From Ichthyophis bannanicus (taxonomy: Eukaryota > Chordata > Amphibia > Gymnophiona > Ichthyophiidae), in the NCBI GenBank assembly GCA_033557465.1, contig CM066033.1, positions 592,626,438-592,690,437 of the forward strand: a stretch of DNA of 64,000 bases. The letters run 5' to 3'. Below, one piece after another: positions 1 through 11,168 of this stretch. Within the stretch, counting starts at the first letter, position 1; every line of letters begins with the position of its first letter. A model generated the notes under the pieces. It saw only the letters and a list, made by a program, of their open reading frames with translations, made no database searches and was not told the origin of the DNA. The translations under genes and the position numbers were made by a program.

Positions 1-660
1 ATTTTTCTGGATAGCACCACCTACAATCCAGATAAGTTGCACTGGCCGGGTCTATGCAGTGATTTTCAGTGATACTCTCTGGGTGGTGTCAGTGAAAATC
101 ATTATTGGCCGTCACAGCACTATCTATACAGTGTTGCGGCAGAGCATGATTGGCCCCAGAAATGATCTGAATAGTGGTGATTCTCAGTTTGCTATCCATA
201 TACCTATCCAGATAACTTTAACACAACAGAATGGACTGCATATCACAGCTTTCTGGGTAACTCTAGTGCTGATCCCATTATACATATATTCAGATAGCAG
301 CACTGAATACTTCTGATCGATATTCAAAAATGCCAATATTTAAACACCATGGCATTTAAATATTTGTGGGATATTCAGCGGTAGTATCTAGATAGGAGTT
401 GCTGTTGAAAATCCAGGCTGAGCGGCACTAAATGGGTAAGTCTGACATCTGGTTAGTGTGATTTTCAACCAGCCCTTATCTGGCCAGTTCATGCGGTTTA
501 ACTTGTCCGTACAGAAGCCACTGAAAATCACACTAACCGGGTAAGTATCGGCATTTACCTGGTTAATGTTGGTATCAACCCCACTCCGCCCATGGACCAG
601 ATCTATGGTGATATTCAGCGGCACTATCTGGATATCTGCCCCCTTAGCCAGTCTGCCTCC
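1..660. repeat. Fold-back repeat rich in ATCCAGATA / TATCTGGAT words
   Basis: The stretch carries many short inverted words (CTGGATAG, ATCCAGATA, GATTTTCAGTG and complements), so it can fold on itself at several scales. Similar words recur at 50.64-50.98 kb, which suggests one dispersed family. I see no convincing coding frame, and the family name is unknown to me. Confidence 0.45.
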
Positions 661-904
661 CATTCGCCGGCGGGCTAAGAGCTTTCACTATTGGGCCCTA
701 TGTTTTTTATTTTAATACTGCAGCCAGTGTTTTTTAAAAAATGCTGGCCGTGGTGTTTAAATATGTGGATGAAAGATGACTTTTTCATGTAATGTGACAG
801 CGGTTATGTTAATAATCACCCTCAAAAATGTTGGTACATAGAATGCAATTACCGAATAATAGAAATTCTACATATTATCTAGATTAACAGGCAAAATTGT
901 ATCG

Positions 905-1155
905 GAGAAAATGCTAGCATAGATCTCTACTGAGCTAATGCATGCCCATGCAGATGGAATGGCTGTTGTGGTTGGTAATTCAGTCATTAAGGATGTAGAT
1001 AGCTGGGTGGCTGTGGAGCTTGAGGGTCACTTGGTAATTTGGCTACCTAGTATGAAGGTGGTGGACCTCATGCATTACCCAGATAAGATTTTAGACAGTG
1101 CTGAGGAGGAGATGTCTGTCATGGTTCATGTAAGCATCAATGACATACAGTAGGA
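905..1155 (+). pseudogene. LINE ORF1 esterase-like (SGNH) fragment, CR1/L2 type
   Basis: A 71-codon frame at 938-1153 reads like the SGNH-esterase domain that many CR1 and L2 LINEs carry in ORF1. It shows the block-I region VVVGNSVIKDVD, a WLPSMKVVDL segment and a HVSIND ending. The expected catalytic strings (GDS and GTND) are altered to GNS and SIND, so it is probably inactive. It points the same way as the CR1 3' end at 2.86-3.61 kb and may belong to the same old insertion. This rests on family resemblance by eye. Confidence 0.5.
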
Positions 1156-1159
1156 AGGT

Positions 1160-2860
1160 GTGGGAACATTCCTGGAAATGTTCCATGTTCCGTGCACAGG
1201 ACCCCTGAGGCAAACAGAGCTACTGCAACTCTTTCATGTCTGACACTCTAGCCTCTAGAGATCAGAAAAGCAGCTCTGACCTGAGTGCATATATACAACC
1301 TCCGACCAACTAGTAGATAATCATGCAGTTGGCACCTGGTGCAAATGACTGGATAGCCCCATCTAGCTGCTGGACTGCCATCTGCATCTTATTATTGTTG
1401 AGTTGTTAATTATATAAAGTTGCTAAGAGAGTAGGAATTCTTAAGCCAATATAAAGGTATTCAAGTTTATTTGATGCATTTGATGTTTGTCAATTGAATG
1501 CAAAGGGACTTTTTTGGATGCTGGGGGGTGGGGGCCACTGGGCCACCAGGATAGTCTTGGCAAGTTTGGGGGGTTACAATCGTAATTGGGGGGGGGGGGT
1601 CTGTTTTGGTCATCTGAGGTGAAGTGTCAGACTTCATCTCAGATGATCCATTTGCTCCCTGAAGCATTTAATGCCTGCCTGAAGCGGGTGTAAAGATCCA
1701 TTACAAATTCTTCTTTTGCATGCGATTAGCATGGCCATTGCACTATGCTCTAGTGCAGTAGTTTTGCTCCCGATTTTCCCACTCTAGCTTGTTTTCTGCA
1801 TTAGGGAGCAAGACTAGCACATGAAAATCTGTAGCAAGACACTGTGCTAGAGCATGGCACAGTTGTTGATCACAAGCCGGGTTGCAACATTTTGAGCCAC
1901 CAGCATTACGTATAACACAGTAACCAAAAGACCATCATAGAGCAAATCACAATTGTCCAGCACTGGAGCATTAAATGCCTGCAGAACAGATCAAGTCATC
2001 TGCACAGTCATTGCAGCTTATAGGAACATGCTTGTAACACTCCTCACACTTGGACCTAACTCTCATCCAGGATACAGTCAGCATGTGGCTGTGGGCCTGC
2101 TTGTATGTTAATGTTCCTGACATCCATTAAAATACTCGTTAACCAGTTAACGGGCTTTAATAAAAGGTGCTCTAAGTCATCTACTGAACTATTTTTTCCC
2201 AGAACAGGCCAGGTATCTATCTACCTTGCTTTAAAACTATCAAGATCAGTTTGTGGAGGATTATATTGGACCACTAGAGTTCTAACTTGTCAATCTTTTC
2301 ACAAACTACACAGTGGAAAAGTTGTTTCAAAACCATATGATCTGATCATGGACTACAATGGGGGGAAAGCAAACAGGAAGGCTAGTGGCTGTAAAGCAAC
2401 TCAGGAAGAAAGATAACATCTAATTTATGTAATTTATATTGACAATAATAACTTAAAAAAGGTAATACTATTATTTAGAACTTGAGCGGGGTGCTCAGAT
2501 TCACTCTTGTTATATCAGACGTCAACAAGATCTCAAAAGCTTGTGAAAGAGAAGCATGGCGATTAATTCAAAGTTAAAGTAGATGCTTTATTTGAAAGTA
2601 CATAATGATCTATCACTAGGTCAGAGAAAGAGGGAATTCTGAGAAGGAAGTCTCAAACAGGAACCCCTTCGTACATTCGATTGCAGAAAAAAGAGGTTAA
2701 ACAGGAAGGGGGGGGGGTTTGGGGGGGTGCTGACTCTCTACAAACCTACCGTCCCCTAGTGATTATTAAATTCATTGATGCAAATGGTCAATGCCATCTG
2801 GACCTTAAAATGTTTATAATGCTTTTCATGAACAGGACCCACTATATGAATCATCACCCA
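1160..2860. other. Intergenic stretch, no gene recognised
   Basis: There is no supported exon. Positions 1686-1870 form a loose inverted repeat around words such as GCTCTAGTGCAG and CTGTGCTAGAGC. Homopolymer G runs lie near 1588-1600 and 2710-2735. The frame at 2105-2416 has no recognisable motif. Confidence 0.4.
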
Positions 2861-3612
2861 GGAAAATGATCTAGGCATCATCATGGATCATACGCTGAAA
2901 CCCTCTGCCCAATGTGCAGCAGCGGCTAAGAAAGCAAATAGACTGCTAGGAATGAGGAAAGGAATGGAGAATAAAAGCAAGGATATTATAATGCCTCTGT
3001 ATTGCTCCATGGTGTGAATTTTGTGTGCAATTCTGGTCGCTATATTTTTAAAAGGATGTTGCAGAATTTAAAAAGCTACAGAGAACAGCCACCAAAATGA
3101 TAAAGGGGATGAAAAGATACCCCTGTGAGGAAAGGCTTAAAAGGTTATGGTTCTTGAAATGGGAAAAAAATACAGCTGAGGACAGATATGATAGAAGTCT
3201 ATAAACTAATGAATGGAGTGGAATGGGTAAGCGCAGATCGGTAGTTTACTCCTTCTAAAAGTAGAAAGACTAGGGGACATGCAATGAAGCTACAATGTAG
3301 CACATTTAAGACTAATAGGAGAAAATATTTATTCACTCAACTTGTAATCAGACTCTGGAATTCGTTACTGGAAGATGCAATAAAAGCTGTTAGTGTAGCT
3401 GGGTTTAAAAGAGGAGAGGAAAAGTCCATAAACCATTATTAACGAGAACCAGGAAAATCCTCTGCTTACCCCTGGGATAAGCAACATGGAATCTGTGTAT
3501 CTTTTTGGGAACCTGACAGGAACTTATGACCTGGATTGGCTGCTGTTGGAAACAGGTTACTGGGCTTGATGGACCCTTGGTCTGATGCAGTATGATATAT
3601 CTTATGTTCTTA
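2861..3612 (+). mobile_element. CR1 LINE 3' end (truncated)
   Basis: Translated fragments match the C-terminal part of CR1 ORF2: a frame around CAVQFWSLY-type text, then EERLKRL, then the 'TNRRKYFFTQ...LWNSL' region, all broken by stops and indels. It ends in the CR1 3' UTR motif near 3560-3612 (CTTGATGGACCCTTGGTCTG, then CTTATGTTCTTA). The same 3' end is seen at 46.82-46.88 kb. It is 5' truncated and dead. Confidence 0.75.
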
Positions 3613-3649
3613 AACTCTAACACAATCAAGTGAGGGAGATCCACCTACA

Positions 3650-4500
3650 TGTTTAATTTAATTAATTTAATTTAATTTAATTTAATTAACAGATTTTTTT
3701 ATATACCGCTCCTTCCATTGATCAGATGCGGTTCACATAGAACAACAATAAACAGAGCGAGCTGTTTTTACATATAACAATTTGTAACTTGGGAATTACA
3801 GTTAACAATTAACAATTAGTGAACTATATACAAATGAACAGAATTAAAACTATATACAGAGTTATTTGTTGTTCAAATGTCTTCAATGCATTGTTTTAGG
3901 GCTACAGTATTTCATTCCTTTGTTGAAAAATGTATTATCTGGAGTAGGATTATCCTTTATCGAGCTGAAAGGTGAGAGGTGAGTTCGTTTCGGATCCATA
4001 GTGCATTGTAAATAGGTGTGTTTTAAGTTTTTTCCTAAACTCCATGATTTCAGGTAATTGTCTTAATTCTATTGGGATTGTGTTCCACAAGATGGGGGCT
4101 GCATGAGAGAAGGCTTTCTTGTTTGTGGATTTTTTGGCCCTAATGAATTCTTTTGGTGTTAGTTTATTTAACTGGTCTCTCCTTTGGAGATTATGGGTGG
4201 GTTCTATTTTGATGAGGTTATTTATGGTCCGGGGTGCAGTTTTGTTTATGGCTTTGTAGGTGGTTAAGAGAGTTTTGTATTCTATTCGGCTTTGAATCGG
4301 AAGCCAGTGTAAATATTCTAAAATCGGGGTTATATGTTGGAAAGGTGGGGCCTTCGTAATGGTCCTTGCTGCCGCGTTTTGTGCTAATTGAAGTTTTTTT
4401 AAGGCTTGCTTAGTTACACCAAGTAGGATTTGATTTGCAAAGTCGAAATGGGGGGTTATAATTGCTTGTATGACTCGCTGGAAATCCTGTAAGTGCATTA
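3650..4500 (-). mobile_element. L2-like LINE 3' end with RT C-terminal remnant
   Basis: A 182-codon minus-strand frame (3950-4498) carries the C-terminal region typical of L2-group LINE reverse transcriptases: QNAAARTITKAPPFQHITPI, LHWLPIQSRIEYK, then AAPILWNTIPIELR. Downstream on the minus strand is a 3' UTR, ending in an ATTTA-type tandem tract at about 3653-3690. Only this 3' part is present. Confidence 0.75.
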
Positions 4501-4520
4501 GGGGGCGGAGTTGCTTTAAT

Positions 4521-4566
4521 ATTTTCAGTTTAATAGTAAAGACATTTTCAGTTTAATAGTAAAGAC
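4521..4566. repeat. Exact 23-base tandem duplication
   Basis: Positions 4521-4543 and 4544-4566 are identical and adjacent. They sit just beyond the L2-like fragment. This may be a small replication slip or an empty target duplication. Confidence 0.85.
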
Positions 4567-4685
4567 ATAATACTAGGAAGACCCAGGATCTAAGGTACCA
4601 CGTGACTGGCAAGTAACACAAATAATATAATTTGCACATTTAACAAAGCCTCAGATTCTCTCTGGAATGCACATGTTAGAAACCA

Positions 4686-5016
4686 AAGGCCCGATTTTCA
4701 AAGGCATTTACACTGGTAATTGCCCTAGTTACCCATGTAAATGCCTTAACGGGGAATTTTTGAAGGCACCTACATGGGTAGTGCCTTCGAAAATTCCCTG
4801 GTTTGTCCCTTACGTACCCCAATGCTATGCGGTTAGCATCAAGGAGTGTTGAGGGAGTTCTGTGACGGTGCGGAGGTGGGTCATAGTGCTACCTATGTAG
4901 TACCTATTTTCAATGCTACACGGTTAGCGCTCAGCAAAAATCATAGGGTGGGGGGATACTCAAAGGCTTTCACGTGTTTTGCAGATCTGTAGATGCCTTT
5001 GAATATCAACCCCTAT
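4686..5016. repeat. Fold-back non-autonomous DNA element (MITE-like)
   Basis: The left end reads GCCCGATTTTCAAAGGCATT. The right end near 4990-5014 reads AGATGCCTTTGAATATCAAC, which is roughly its inverted complement. Inner arms repeat ACCCATGTAAATGCC and its complement. I could not define a target duplication, so the class is open. Confidence 0.4.
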
Positions 5017-5675
5017 GATTCTTGCTGTCTTTCTACCTGCTGGGGTGTTTTTGGTTTCTATGCTATTTTTATTTTGTGATCTAGGTTTTGAGTTCCAGAG
5101 TTTGATTAGGTGCTGAATATCCGCGGGCAATGCCGCTGCACGCCCCCATGTTAACTGAGCAGCGAGGCATGCTGGAGGCATTCCAGGATGGCACCTCTCA
5201 GTTGGCAGCTGCGATATTGATCTGCTGCTGAGTTACCAACATGTGGCACAAGTCAGATGCAGGAAAGGCTGTCCTAACCTTCGCCACAGAAGCTAACCTG
5301 GCAGTGGCTGAATATCGCTGTTGCCCGTTAGCTTCCTTACAAGTCAACCAACCCATATATTCAATGCCAAGGCCCGGCTATGGTCCTGGCATTGAATATC
5401 TAGGTTTAAAATTCAGTGATGGCAGCAGCTAGTCACGTTAGATTGGCTAGCCGCCACCGCTGATTATCTCCTCCATAAGGTTCGCACCAGCATGATCGCC
5501 ACACTGAGAAGGGTACCATGGCGTATGCACCTTTGGCACATACCTGTAGCGGTATGCTGCAATTGCTGTGCCCCATGAAGCTAACAGAAGGAGATGATCT
5601 TAACAGCAAAGGGGCACTGCAATCAACCCAGCTCCCAGTGCCCATGACAGATCACTAGCAAATGTATTTATTTTT
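5017..5675. other. Repeat-derived stretch, no gene
   Basis: Short inverted words around GAATATC and GCTAACC recur here, as in the 1-660 region. No frame looks coding. Confidence 0.35.
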
Positions 5676-6119
5676 TATTGGCTTTTTTTATACTGCCTTA
5701 TCTTGCAGCCAGGGCTGGCCCAAGGGCTTCTGCCGCCCCCTCCAGCTGCCACAATTTCCATCTAGGGAGGGAGAGGCGTGCAGCAGCTGTATTTCCAAAA
5801 GCAGCTGCCCCATCCGTCCAAATGGAATTGGCAGCTTTGGGGGGGGGGAGTGGGGTGGTGGGGGCTGCCCATGTGGGCTGCCACTGCCACCATCCACCCT
5901 TGCTGCTACTGCCACCATCCAAGCTGGCCGTCCTAGGCAGCCGCCTAGCTTGCCTAGTGGATGGGCCAGTCTTGCTTGGAGCCAAGAGCATTGGACATAT
6001 AACTCAAAGTAAGAACTTTGCATGGAACTTAGTGAACTGTTAACCATATACCTAGCTATAACATTAACAAAGGTTGTAAACGTATACATGAAACTATTCC
6101 TACTACTACTATTAATCAT
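5676..6119 (-). repeat. L2-like LINE 3' tails, minus orientation
   Basis: Positions 5676-5710 plus 5976-6095 match the tail at 15735-15870 nearly base for base (TATACTGC..TATCTTGCAGCC, then ATATAACTCAAAGTAAGAAC). Positions 6098-6119 are the TAC-repeat 3' terminus of a second LINE. The body of that second LINE resumes at 12522 after the LTR element. Confidence 0.7.
5711..5975. mobile_element. Short hAT-like MITE
   Basis: The 265-base GC-rich insert begins AGGGCTGGCCC and ends TGGGCCAGTCTTGC, an imperfect terminal inverted repeat. It is flanked by an 8-base duplication, TTGCAGCC (5703-5710) and TTGGAGCC (5976-5983), with one mismatch. The uninterrupted homologue at about 15767 shows the empty site. 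Frames of over 90 codons inside are low-complexity by-products. Confidence 0.65.
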
Positions 6120-6128
6120 TGTGATAAG

Positions 6129-7014
6129 GTGAGCTGTGAGAATGAGATGGAATGGGAGAGAAGTGAGGAATGTACCTTTAAAGACAGATGTAAACAGGGT
6201 TCCCATAGAAACCACAAGCCACCGGAGCATGCAGTAGCTAGAGCTAAGCCCTGCCCAAGCAGTGACGTAAGAGCTAGGTTGAGCCCTAACAGCTCTCACA
6301 TGTGCAGAGAGGAGGGTGTGGCTGAAAAGAAGCACCATTTTAAAACGGCTTCAGAGTTTGGTAAAAGTAGTCAGGAGGAAAGGAGTCAGGAGGAAAGGAA
6401 CCAGGAGGAAAGAGGCCACGAGAAAAGGGAGCTCAAGGAGCAAAGGAGAGGAGGAGGAAAGACAGCTGATTCTTACTCTCAGAAAGCAGTGGAATGAAGG
6501 TTGGAACCTGTCCTAAAACACCCCAGAGAAGAGGAGAGGTTTGTTTCCACGTGGGGGAAAAAGCTCAGAGAGCCAGCCAAGTAATAGAGGTGGGGCAGAC
6601 AAGTTTGCTACAGTTCCTAACAGAGGCTTTTCTGAAGACGTGGTCAGAGAGCTGAGGAAAAGCCCTGAACGCTGTGCTAGGCAAAAGACAAGGAGAGCAG
6701 CTCCAGGCAGGAACAGGAACAGTTCAAGTAAGTGCCGTGAGTCAGCTCTAAAGGCTGTTGAAAAGCTATTCTATGAGAGAGAAACTCCTTCTTTAAACAA
6801 TGCTGATACAGAGCAGAAAGAACACTTTTTAGGGAAACTGAAAGAGTTTCTGCAGAGTGTAAAGTTTAAACCTTCTGATATAAGCTCCCCAGAAGATGAT
6901 TCAAATGAAGCTGTGGAGGATATGCAGATAGAAATGTATGAAACTCCTTGTGATAATGACGCAGTAGAAATGGAATGCTCATTCTGTAAGTCAAACAAGC
7001 TAAACATGTGCTAG
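6129..7014 (+). other. LTR-internal open frames (122 and 157 codons), function unknown
   Basis: The first frame (6129-6497) is strongly charged, with a degenerate Gln-Glu-Glu-Arg repeat (three tandem QEER-type units at about 6370-6415) and a basic stretch. It stops at TGA 6495; the 3' LTR has CGA in that place and reads on. The second frame (6541-7014) is in the other phase. Its C-terminal half is acidic (SSPEDDSNEAVEDMQIEM) and ends with two CxxC-like cysteines. An indel pair around 6530-6560 changes phase relative to the 3' LTR. No known domain is recognised. A related LTR at 42.35 kb has a 286-codon frame in the equivalent place, so these may be remnants of a real LTR-encoded protein. Chance openness in purine-rich DNA is the alternative. 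Confidence 0.4.
6198..6213. promoter_or_regulatory. RFX-like X-box in LTR
   Basis: GGTTCCCATAGAAACC is a near-palindrome of the GTNNCC..AGNAAC type bound by RFX factors. The 3' LTR copy (11247-11262) and the solo LTR at 42440-42455 (GGTTACCTTAGAAACC) keep it at a similar distance from the LTR start. Binding itself is inferred. Confidence 0.45.
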
Positions 7015-7353
7015 GCTTAGGCCAGGAGAAGAAGTTTATTTACCCTGGTTTTGCAAGCTGAGTGAGAAAGAAAACTCTGGCTAAGAAGTTTTAAAGTCTG
7101 CCTGATGTGATTAGCAGCCATAGCAGTGAAAGGCATTTGTCTGAAGGAAGCTGAGTGCCGCTGCTGTGGAAAGAATATTCCTGACTTTGATGTTAAGCCT
7201 GTTTTGTTCCTCTTCATTATTTAATTTGGAGAACTTATCCTTGCCTTGTTTCTGCGCTATGAATTTTGATGTGAGGGAGAAACCCCGGAATAAATTTCTT
7301 TGTTTTGCCTGACAAACTGTGTGGTCACACTACTTTGCTTGGAGAGTATCTGG

Positions 7354-7373
7354 AACTACAAGTCCCAGCATTC
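7354..7373 (+). promoter_or_regulatory. ZNF143/THAP11-like site in LTR
   Basis: AACTACAAGTCCCAGCATTC closely matches the known ACTACAATTCCCAGCATGC-type motif. It lies about 60 bases downstream of the AATAAA. It is retained at 12407-12426, and in altered form at 43492-43511 (GACTACATTTCCCAAAAAGC). Confidence 0.5.
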
Positions 7374-7468
7374 AGTGCTGGCAGCCAAAGCCTTGGGACA
7401 GTACTCAAAGGGCAAATAAGGCAGCCCTTTTGCCTACCGGCCATTGGCCTAGGCAGGGGGTCACGACA

Positions 7469-7798
7469 GAGTGGCGTAGTTGTTGCGGATTCTGCGCTAG
7501 GATGCATGCGCAAGGATTTAAACCCAAAATAGCGCAGTGGTCAAGTCTACAGGAAGAATTCTGTTCTGGATTTCGTCAGGACTGAGACGGAGAGTCTGAG
7601 GTCTACGGAGACCAACGTTTGTATAAGCGTGAAGCACCACCAGTACCAGTTAATGCGTATCTAACTGGGATTAGTAAGGATACTGGTACTGGGGGGGGGG
7701 GGCAGTGCTGTAACCAGTGACAAAGGAGAATACTGCAAAGTATATTTTTGTACCGCACTTGGGTGGTCGTATTGTCTCTTTTGTCGTTCCAGAGCAAG
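7469..7798 (+). other. Leader between 5' LTR and gag, with candidate primer site
   Basis: A TGG, as needed for a tRNA-CCA primer site, begins three bases after the LTR (TGGCGTAGTTGTTGCGG from 7472). I cannot assign the tRNA. A G run lies at about 7690-7702. Confidence 0.45.
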
Positions 7799-9940
7799 AT
7801 GACCATGGAAGTCAAGGAGGTCCTCGCCTGGATCACTTCCCAGTTCGAGCGGCTGAGGGAGCTGTCACTGGAGGCCCAGGAGTGAGTGGCAGCCAGAATA
7901 GAGGCTCAGCAACGGCCGCTGATCAATTTGATGGAGGCATGGATGCAGGGCATGAAGAAGGAGCCAGAGCCCATCCCTCCTACCCCAGGTTCAGCAGGAC
8001 AATGTCCAGCTAGTACTTTTGGACCATGGTCCAAAGAGACACTAGGATTTGGTCAGTTAACTGACAAGGACAATGTGGATGATTTCTTAGAAGCATTCGA
8101 GCGTGTGGCTCACGTAGCTAATTGGCCAAAAGACCAATGGGCAGTCCGGTTGGCACTATCACTCACGGGTGAGGCTTTAGCCGCTTACCAGACCATATCC
8201 CCGGCTTTTGCCAATAACTACGAGGAGGTAAAGCGAGCTATCAAAGATAGGTTAGGTCTAACACCCTCGGTGTACCACCGTTTATTGAGGAATGCCAGAT
8301 TAGGATCCGGTGAAACACCCAGAGCGTTATACCACCATCTGAAAGGTCTGGTTAATAAATGGTTGGAACCAGAAGGTAAGACGCTGGAAATAATATTAGA
8401 TAGCATCATATTAGAACAATTCTTGGCAGCTATTCCAGTAAAAGTACGCACCTTCCTGATATTGCAGGGTTGCCGAAGCACCCAGGAGGCTATTTTGCTC
8501 ACTGAGCGATTCCTTGAGGCGGATGTCACTGCCCAAGAGAAGAGCTTTGCTTCTACAAAGGCACCATACGCTTCATCAGAAAGGGAAGAGAGGCCAAGGA
8601 ATATTGTTAATAATGTGTGTTTGCCTGTGGATAGAAAGAAATATGTGAAACGAACATGTTTCAGGTGTGGAAGTGATGGTCACTTACAACGTGAATGTAA
8701 GGGGAAAACAGCATTAATAATAGATGACCCAGGACAAGCTAGAGAAGGTTTTCTGTTAGCAGTCACAGTGCAAGGAGTAACAGCAAAGGCCTTATTAGAT
8801 TCTGGATCTGACCAGTCTATACTATCCAAAAGCCTTTGGCAAAAGATAGGGGCCCAAGGCAAAGAAATACCCCGTTCACCTAATGGCACAGTGAAGATTA
8901 GATGTGTACATGGGACAGCGTCCACGTATCCCATCTACCGAGTCCTAGTAAAAGGGCTAGGGATAGAGAAAGAGATCCCGGTAGCAGTAGTGCCCCATTT
9001 ACCCCAAGAAGTAGTGTTAGGGAGAGACTGGCCTCAGTTCCAGAAAGGTATCCAACAGGGCCTACAGAAGAAGGAAGGGATGGTAGCCGCCAGCACCCCA
9101 CCAGGAACCCAGGACCGGAAAGTAGCTAAGCCAACAGGAGTTCCTAGTCCCTTGTTCGGGAAGATGCAAACGTCCGTCCAGCAATTGCCTAAGGAGGAAT
9201 CGGCCAAGAGACCCATATTTGCACTAAGGTATTGTAAAATGAGTCCAGATGCCCGAGCACCGAAAAGAGCCTCCCCGCAAGCCGCCGGGTTTGACCTGTA
9301 TAGTGCGGAGGATGTGATGGTCCCTAAGCATGGGAAAGCCCTAGTGAACACCGCCCTCCAGTTGGAAATACCCGTCGGTTGCTACGGACGCATAGCACCC
9401 TGTTCCGGCTTAGAAGTAAAACACTTCATTGATTTAGGGGCCGGCGTCAAAGACCCGGATTATAGAGGTGCGGTCAAGGTTTTGCAGTTTAACTTCAGAT
9501 CTGAAGATTTCAAAGTGAGTGTGGGCGACCGCATAGCCCAGCTTATTTGCGAAAGACTGGGGTTTCCTCCTCTCGAGGAAGTACCCATGGTTTCTGACAC
9601 GACGCACGGAAGACAAGGATTCGGTTCCACGGGATATGCAGACCTGCAAGGGCTGGCAGCGACGGTGGAGGAGAGGATGGAAGATGACTTAGGACCCCAG
9701 TTGAGTGACTGTAAGAAGAATCCTGAGCCGAGGATGGGGGAAGGCCTCTCATGGACACAGAAGCGGGAGTTGGGACAGCTAATCGAGAGTTTCTCTGATG
9801 TCATGACGCCTATACCAGGGGAAACTAAGCTCGTCGCACACGAGATCCTAACACCACCAGGGGAAGTAGTACGACAACGCCCGTACAGACTGCCAGAAGC
9901 CAAGAGGCAGGAGGTGATTGATCAAGTGAGAGATGCTTGA
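7799..9940 (+). pseudogene. Gag (SCAN-like capsid, CCHC) - protease - dUTPase polyprotein
   Basis: The frame opens at ATG 7799; a second ATG at 7805 has a strong Kozak context (ACCATGG). A TGA at 7883-7885 interrupts it, then 684 codons follow to 9940. Gag has a capsid region with a SCAN-like segment at about 8222-8530 (RLGSGETPRALYHHLKGLV, then SIILEQFLAAIP). A CX2CX4HX4C knuckle is at 8657-8698. Protease shows ALLDSGSDQSIL near 8790 and VVLGRDW near 9015. A trimeric-type dUTPase at about 9225-9645 shows all five motifs (AAGFDLYSA, GRIAPCSGLE, KDPDYRG, VGDRIAQL, GRQGFGSTGY). Motif 2 has Cys where Arg is usual. It would make virion core, processing enzyme and dUTP hydrolase. It is not functional as it stands because of the TGA and a phase change at its end. 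Confidence 0.85.
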
Positions 9941-11168
9941 TTTAGGAGTGATTGAAGAATCGAAGAGTCCGTGGAACAGTCCTATCGTGTTGGTTCCCAA
10001 GCCTGATGGATCGCTTAGGTTCTGCATTGACTTCAGGAGGGTTAATGCCATCTCAAAATTTGATGCATATCCCATGCCTCATATAGAGGAGTTGCTTGAC
10101 CGGTTGGGGCAAGCCAGATATCTCACAACGTTGGATATGACGAAGGGCTACTGGCAGATTCCTCTGACCAGGGAATCTCGCCAGAAGACCGCTTTTAGTA
10201 CGCCAGTAGGCCTATTCCAATTCAGACGAATGCCATTTGGCCTACAAGGAGTGGCTGCCACTTGTCAACGGCTTGTCGACCTGGTACTCCGGCCTCATCA
10301 AGAATACGCTGTAGCATATATGGATGATGTCATCATTCATAGTGTTCGATGGGACCAACATCTATCCAGGATAAGAGCAGTGTTACAGGCAATGAGGGAT
10401 GCAGGCCTGACCCTAAATACGGCAAAATGTATGTTCGGTGGTCAAGAGGTGAAGTACCTGGGCCATTTGGTTGGACACGGCACGGTGAAACCATTGCTGA
10501 ACAAGGTTGAAAGTGTGAAGGTTTTCCCCCAGCCCACTAACAAGAAACAACTACGCAGTTTCCTAGGATTGGTGGGGTACTACCGGCGGTTTATTTCACA
10601 CTTTGCTGAGAAGAGTGCACTTTTGTCGGATATGTTAAAGAAAAATCTGCCCAATTAGCTGAGGTGGACCCTAGAAGCAAGCACGGCTTTTGAGCATTTA
10701 AAGGAGGAGCTGTGTGCAGCCCCGGTGTTGCGAGGGGTTGAGTTCAGTCTACCATTTATTCTGGAGATGGATGCCTCTGCGACCGGATTGGGAGCAGTAC
10801 TGTCCCAGAAATATGAGGGTATCGAGCATCCGGTGCTTTTCCATAGTCGGAAGCTGTCCCCGGCTGAGAAAAATTATTCAACTATTGAGAGAGAATGCCT
10901 GGCGATAAAGTGGGCTGTGGAATCTCTGAAATTTTACCTGGCGGGCAGAAAATTTCTTCTGGTGACAGATCATGCCCCACTGAAATGGCTTGGTCAGATG
11001 AAAGATCACAACGCTAGACTGACGCGTTGGTATATGGCGCTTCAAGCGTTTGATTTCCGCATAGAGCACAGAGCTGGCAAGCTACACCAGAACGCGGACG
11101 CGTTATCTAGAATTACGTGCTGTGAAGATGATATCACCCCAGCCCGTAATATCTTAAGGGGGGGAATA
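9933..11168 (+). pseudogene. Reverse transcriptase - RNase H of the Gmr1-like element
   Basis: The RT starts upstream, in the end of the previous frame (QRPYRLPEAKRQEV), and continues in this phase after a small indel at about 9930. Landmarks are KPDGSLRFCIDFRRVN, LDMTKGYWQIPL, the catalytic YMDDVI at about 10316-10334, and LRSFLGLVGYYRRFI. A TAG at 10656-10658 breaks the connection region. RNase H then runs at about 10740-11117 with its acidic residues in EMDASATGLG, ERECLAIKWA, VTDHAPLKW and HQNADALSR. Ty3/Gypsy elements normally continue into integrase here. Instead only about 15 codons separate RNase H from the polypurine tract. The same phase stays open across the LTR edge to 11696. Confidence 0.87.
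11154..11168 (+). promoter_or_regulatory. Polypurine tract
   Basis: TTAAGGGGGGGAATA directly precedes the 3' LTR start. It is the expected plus-strand priming site, immediately after the pol frame. Confidence 0.75.

Larger units (their letters stand above)
6120..7468 (+). repeat. 5' LTR
   Basis: 1349 bases, TG...CA bounded. It contains an RFX-like palindrome at 6198-6213, a CRE-like TGACGTAA near 6263, an AATAAA at 7289-7294 and a ZNF143-like site at 7354-7373. Open frames at 6129-6497 and 6541-7014 cover most of its length. Confidence 0.9.

Noticed and set aside
938..1153. Cellular SGNH hydrolase exon
   Set aside because: There are no splice sites, the catalytic motifs are degraded, and the domain is known in CR1/L2 ORF1.
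5688..6338. 216-codon minus-strand frame
   Set aside because: It spans a hAT-like MITE, a LINE tail and the start of an LTR, so it is a composite of unrelated repeats.
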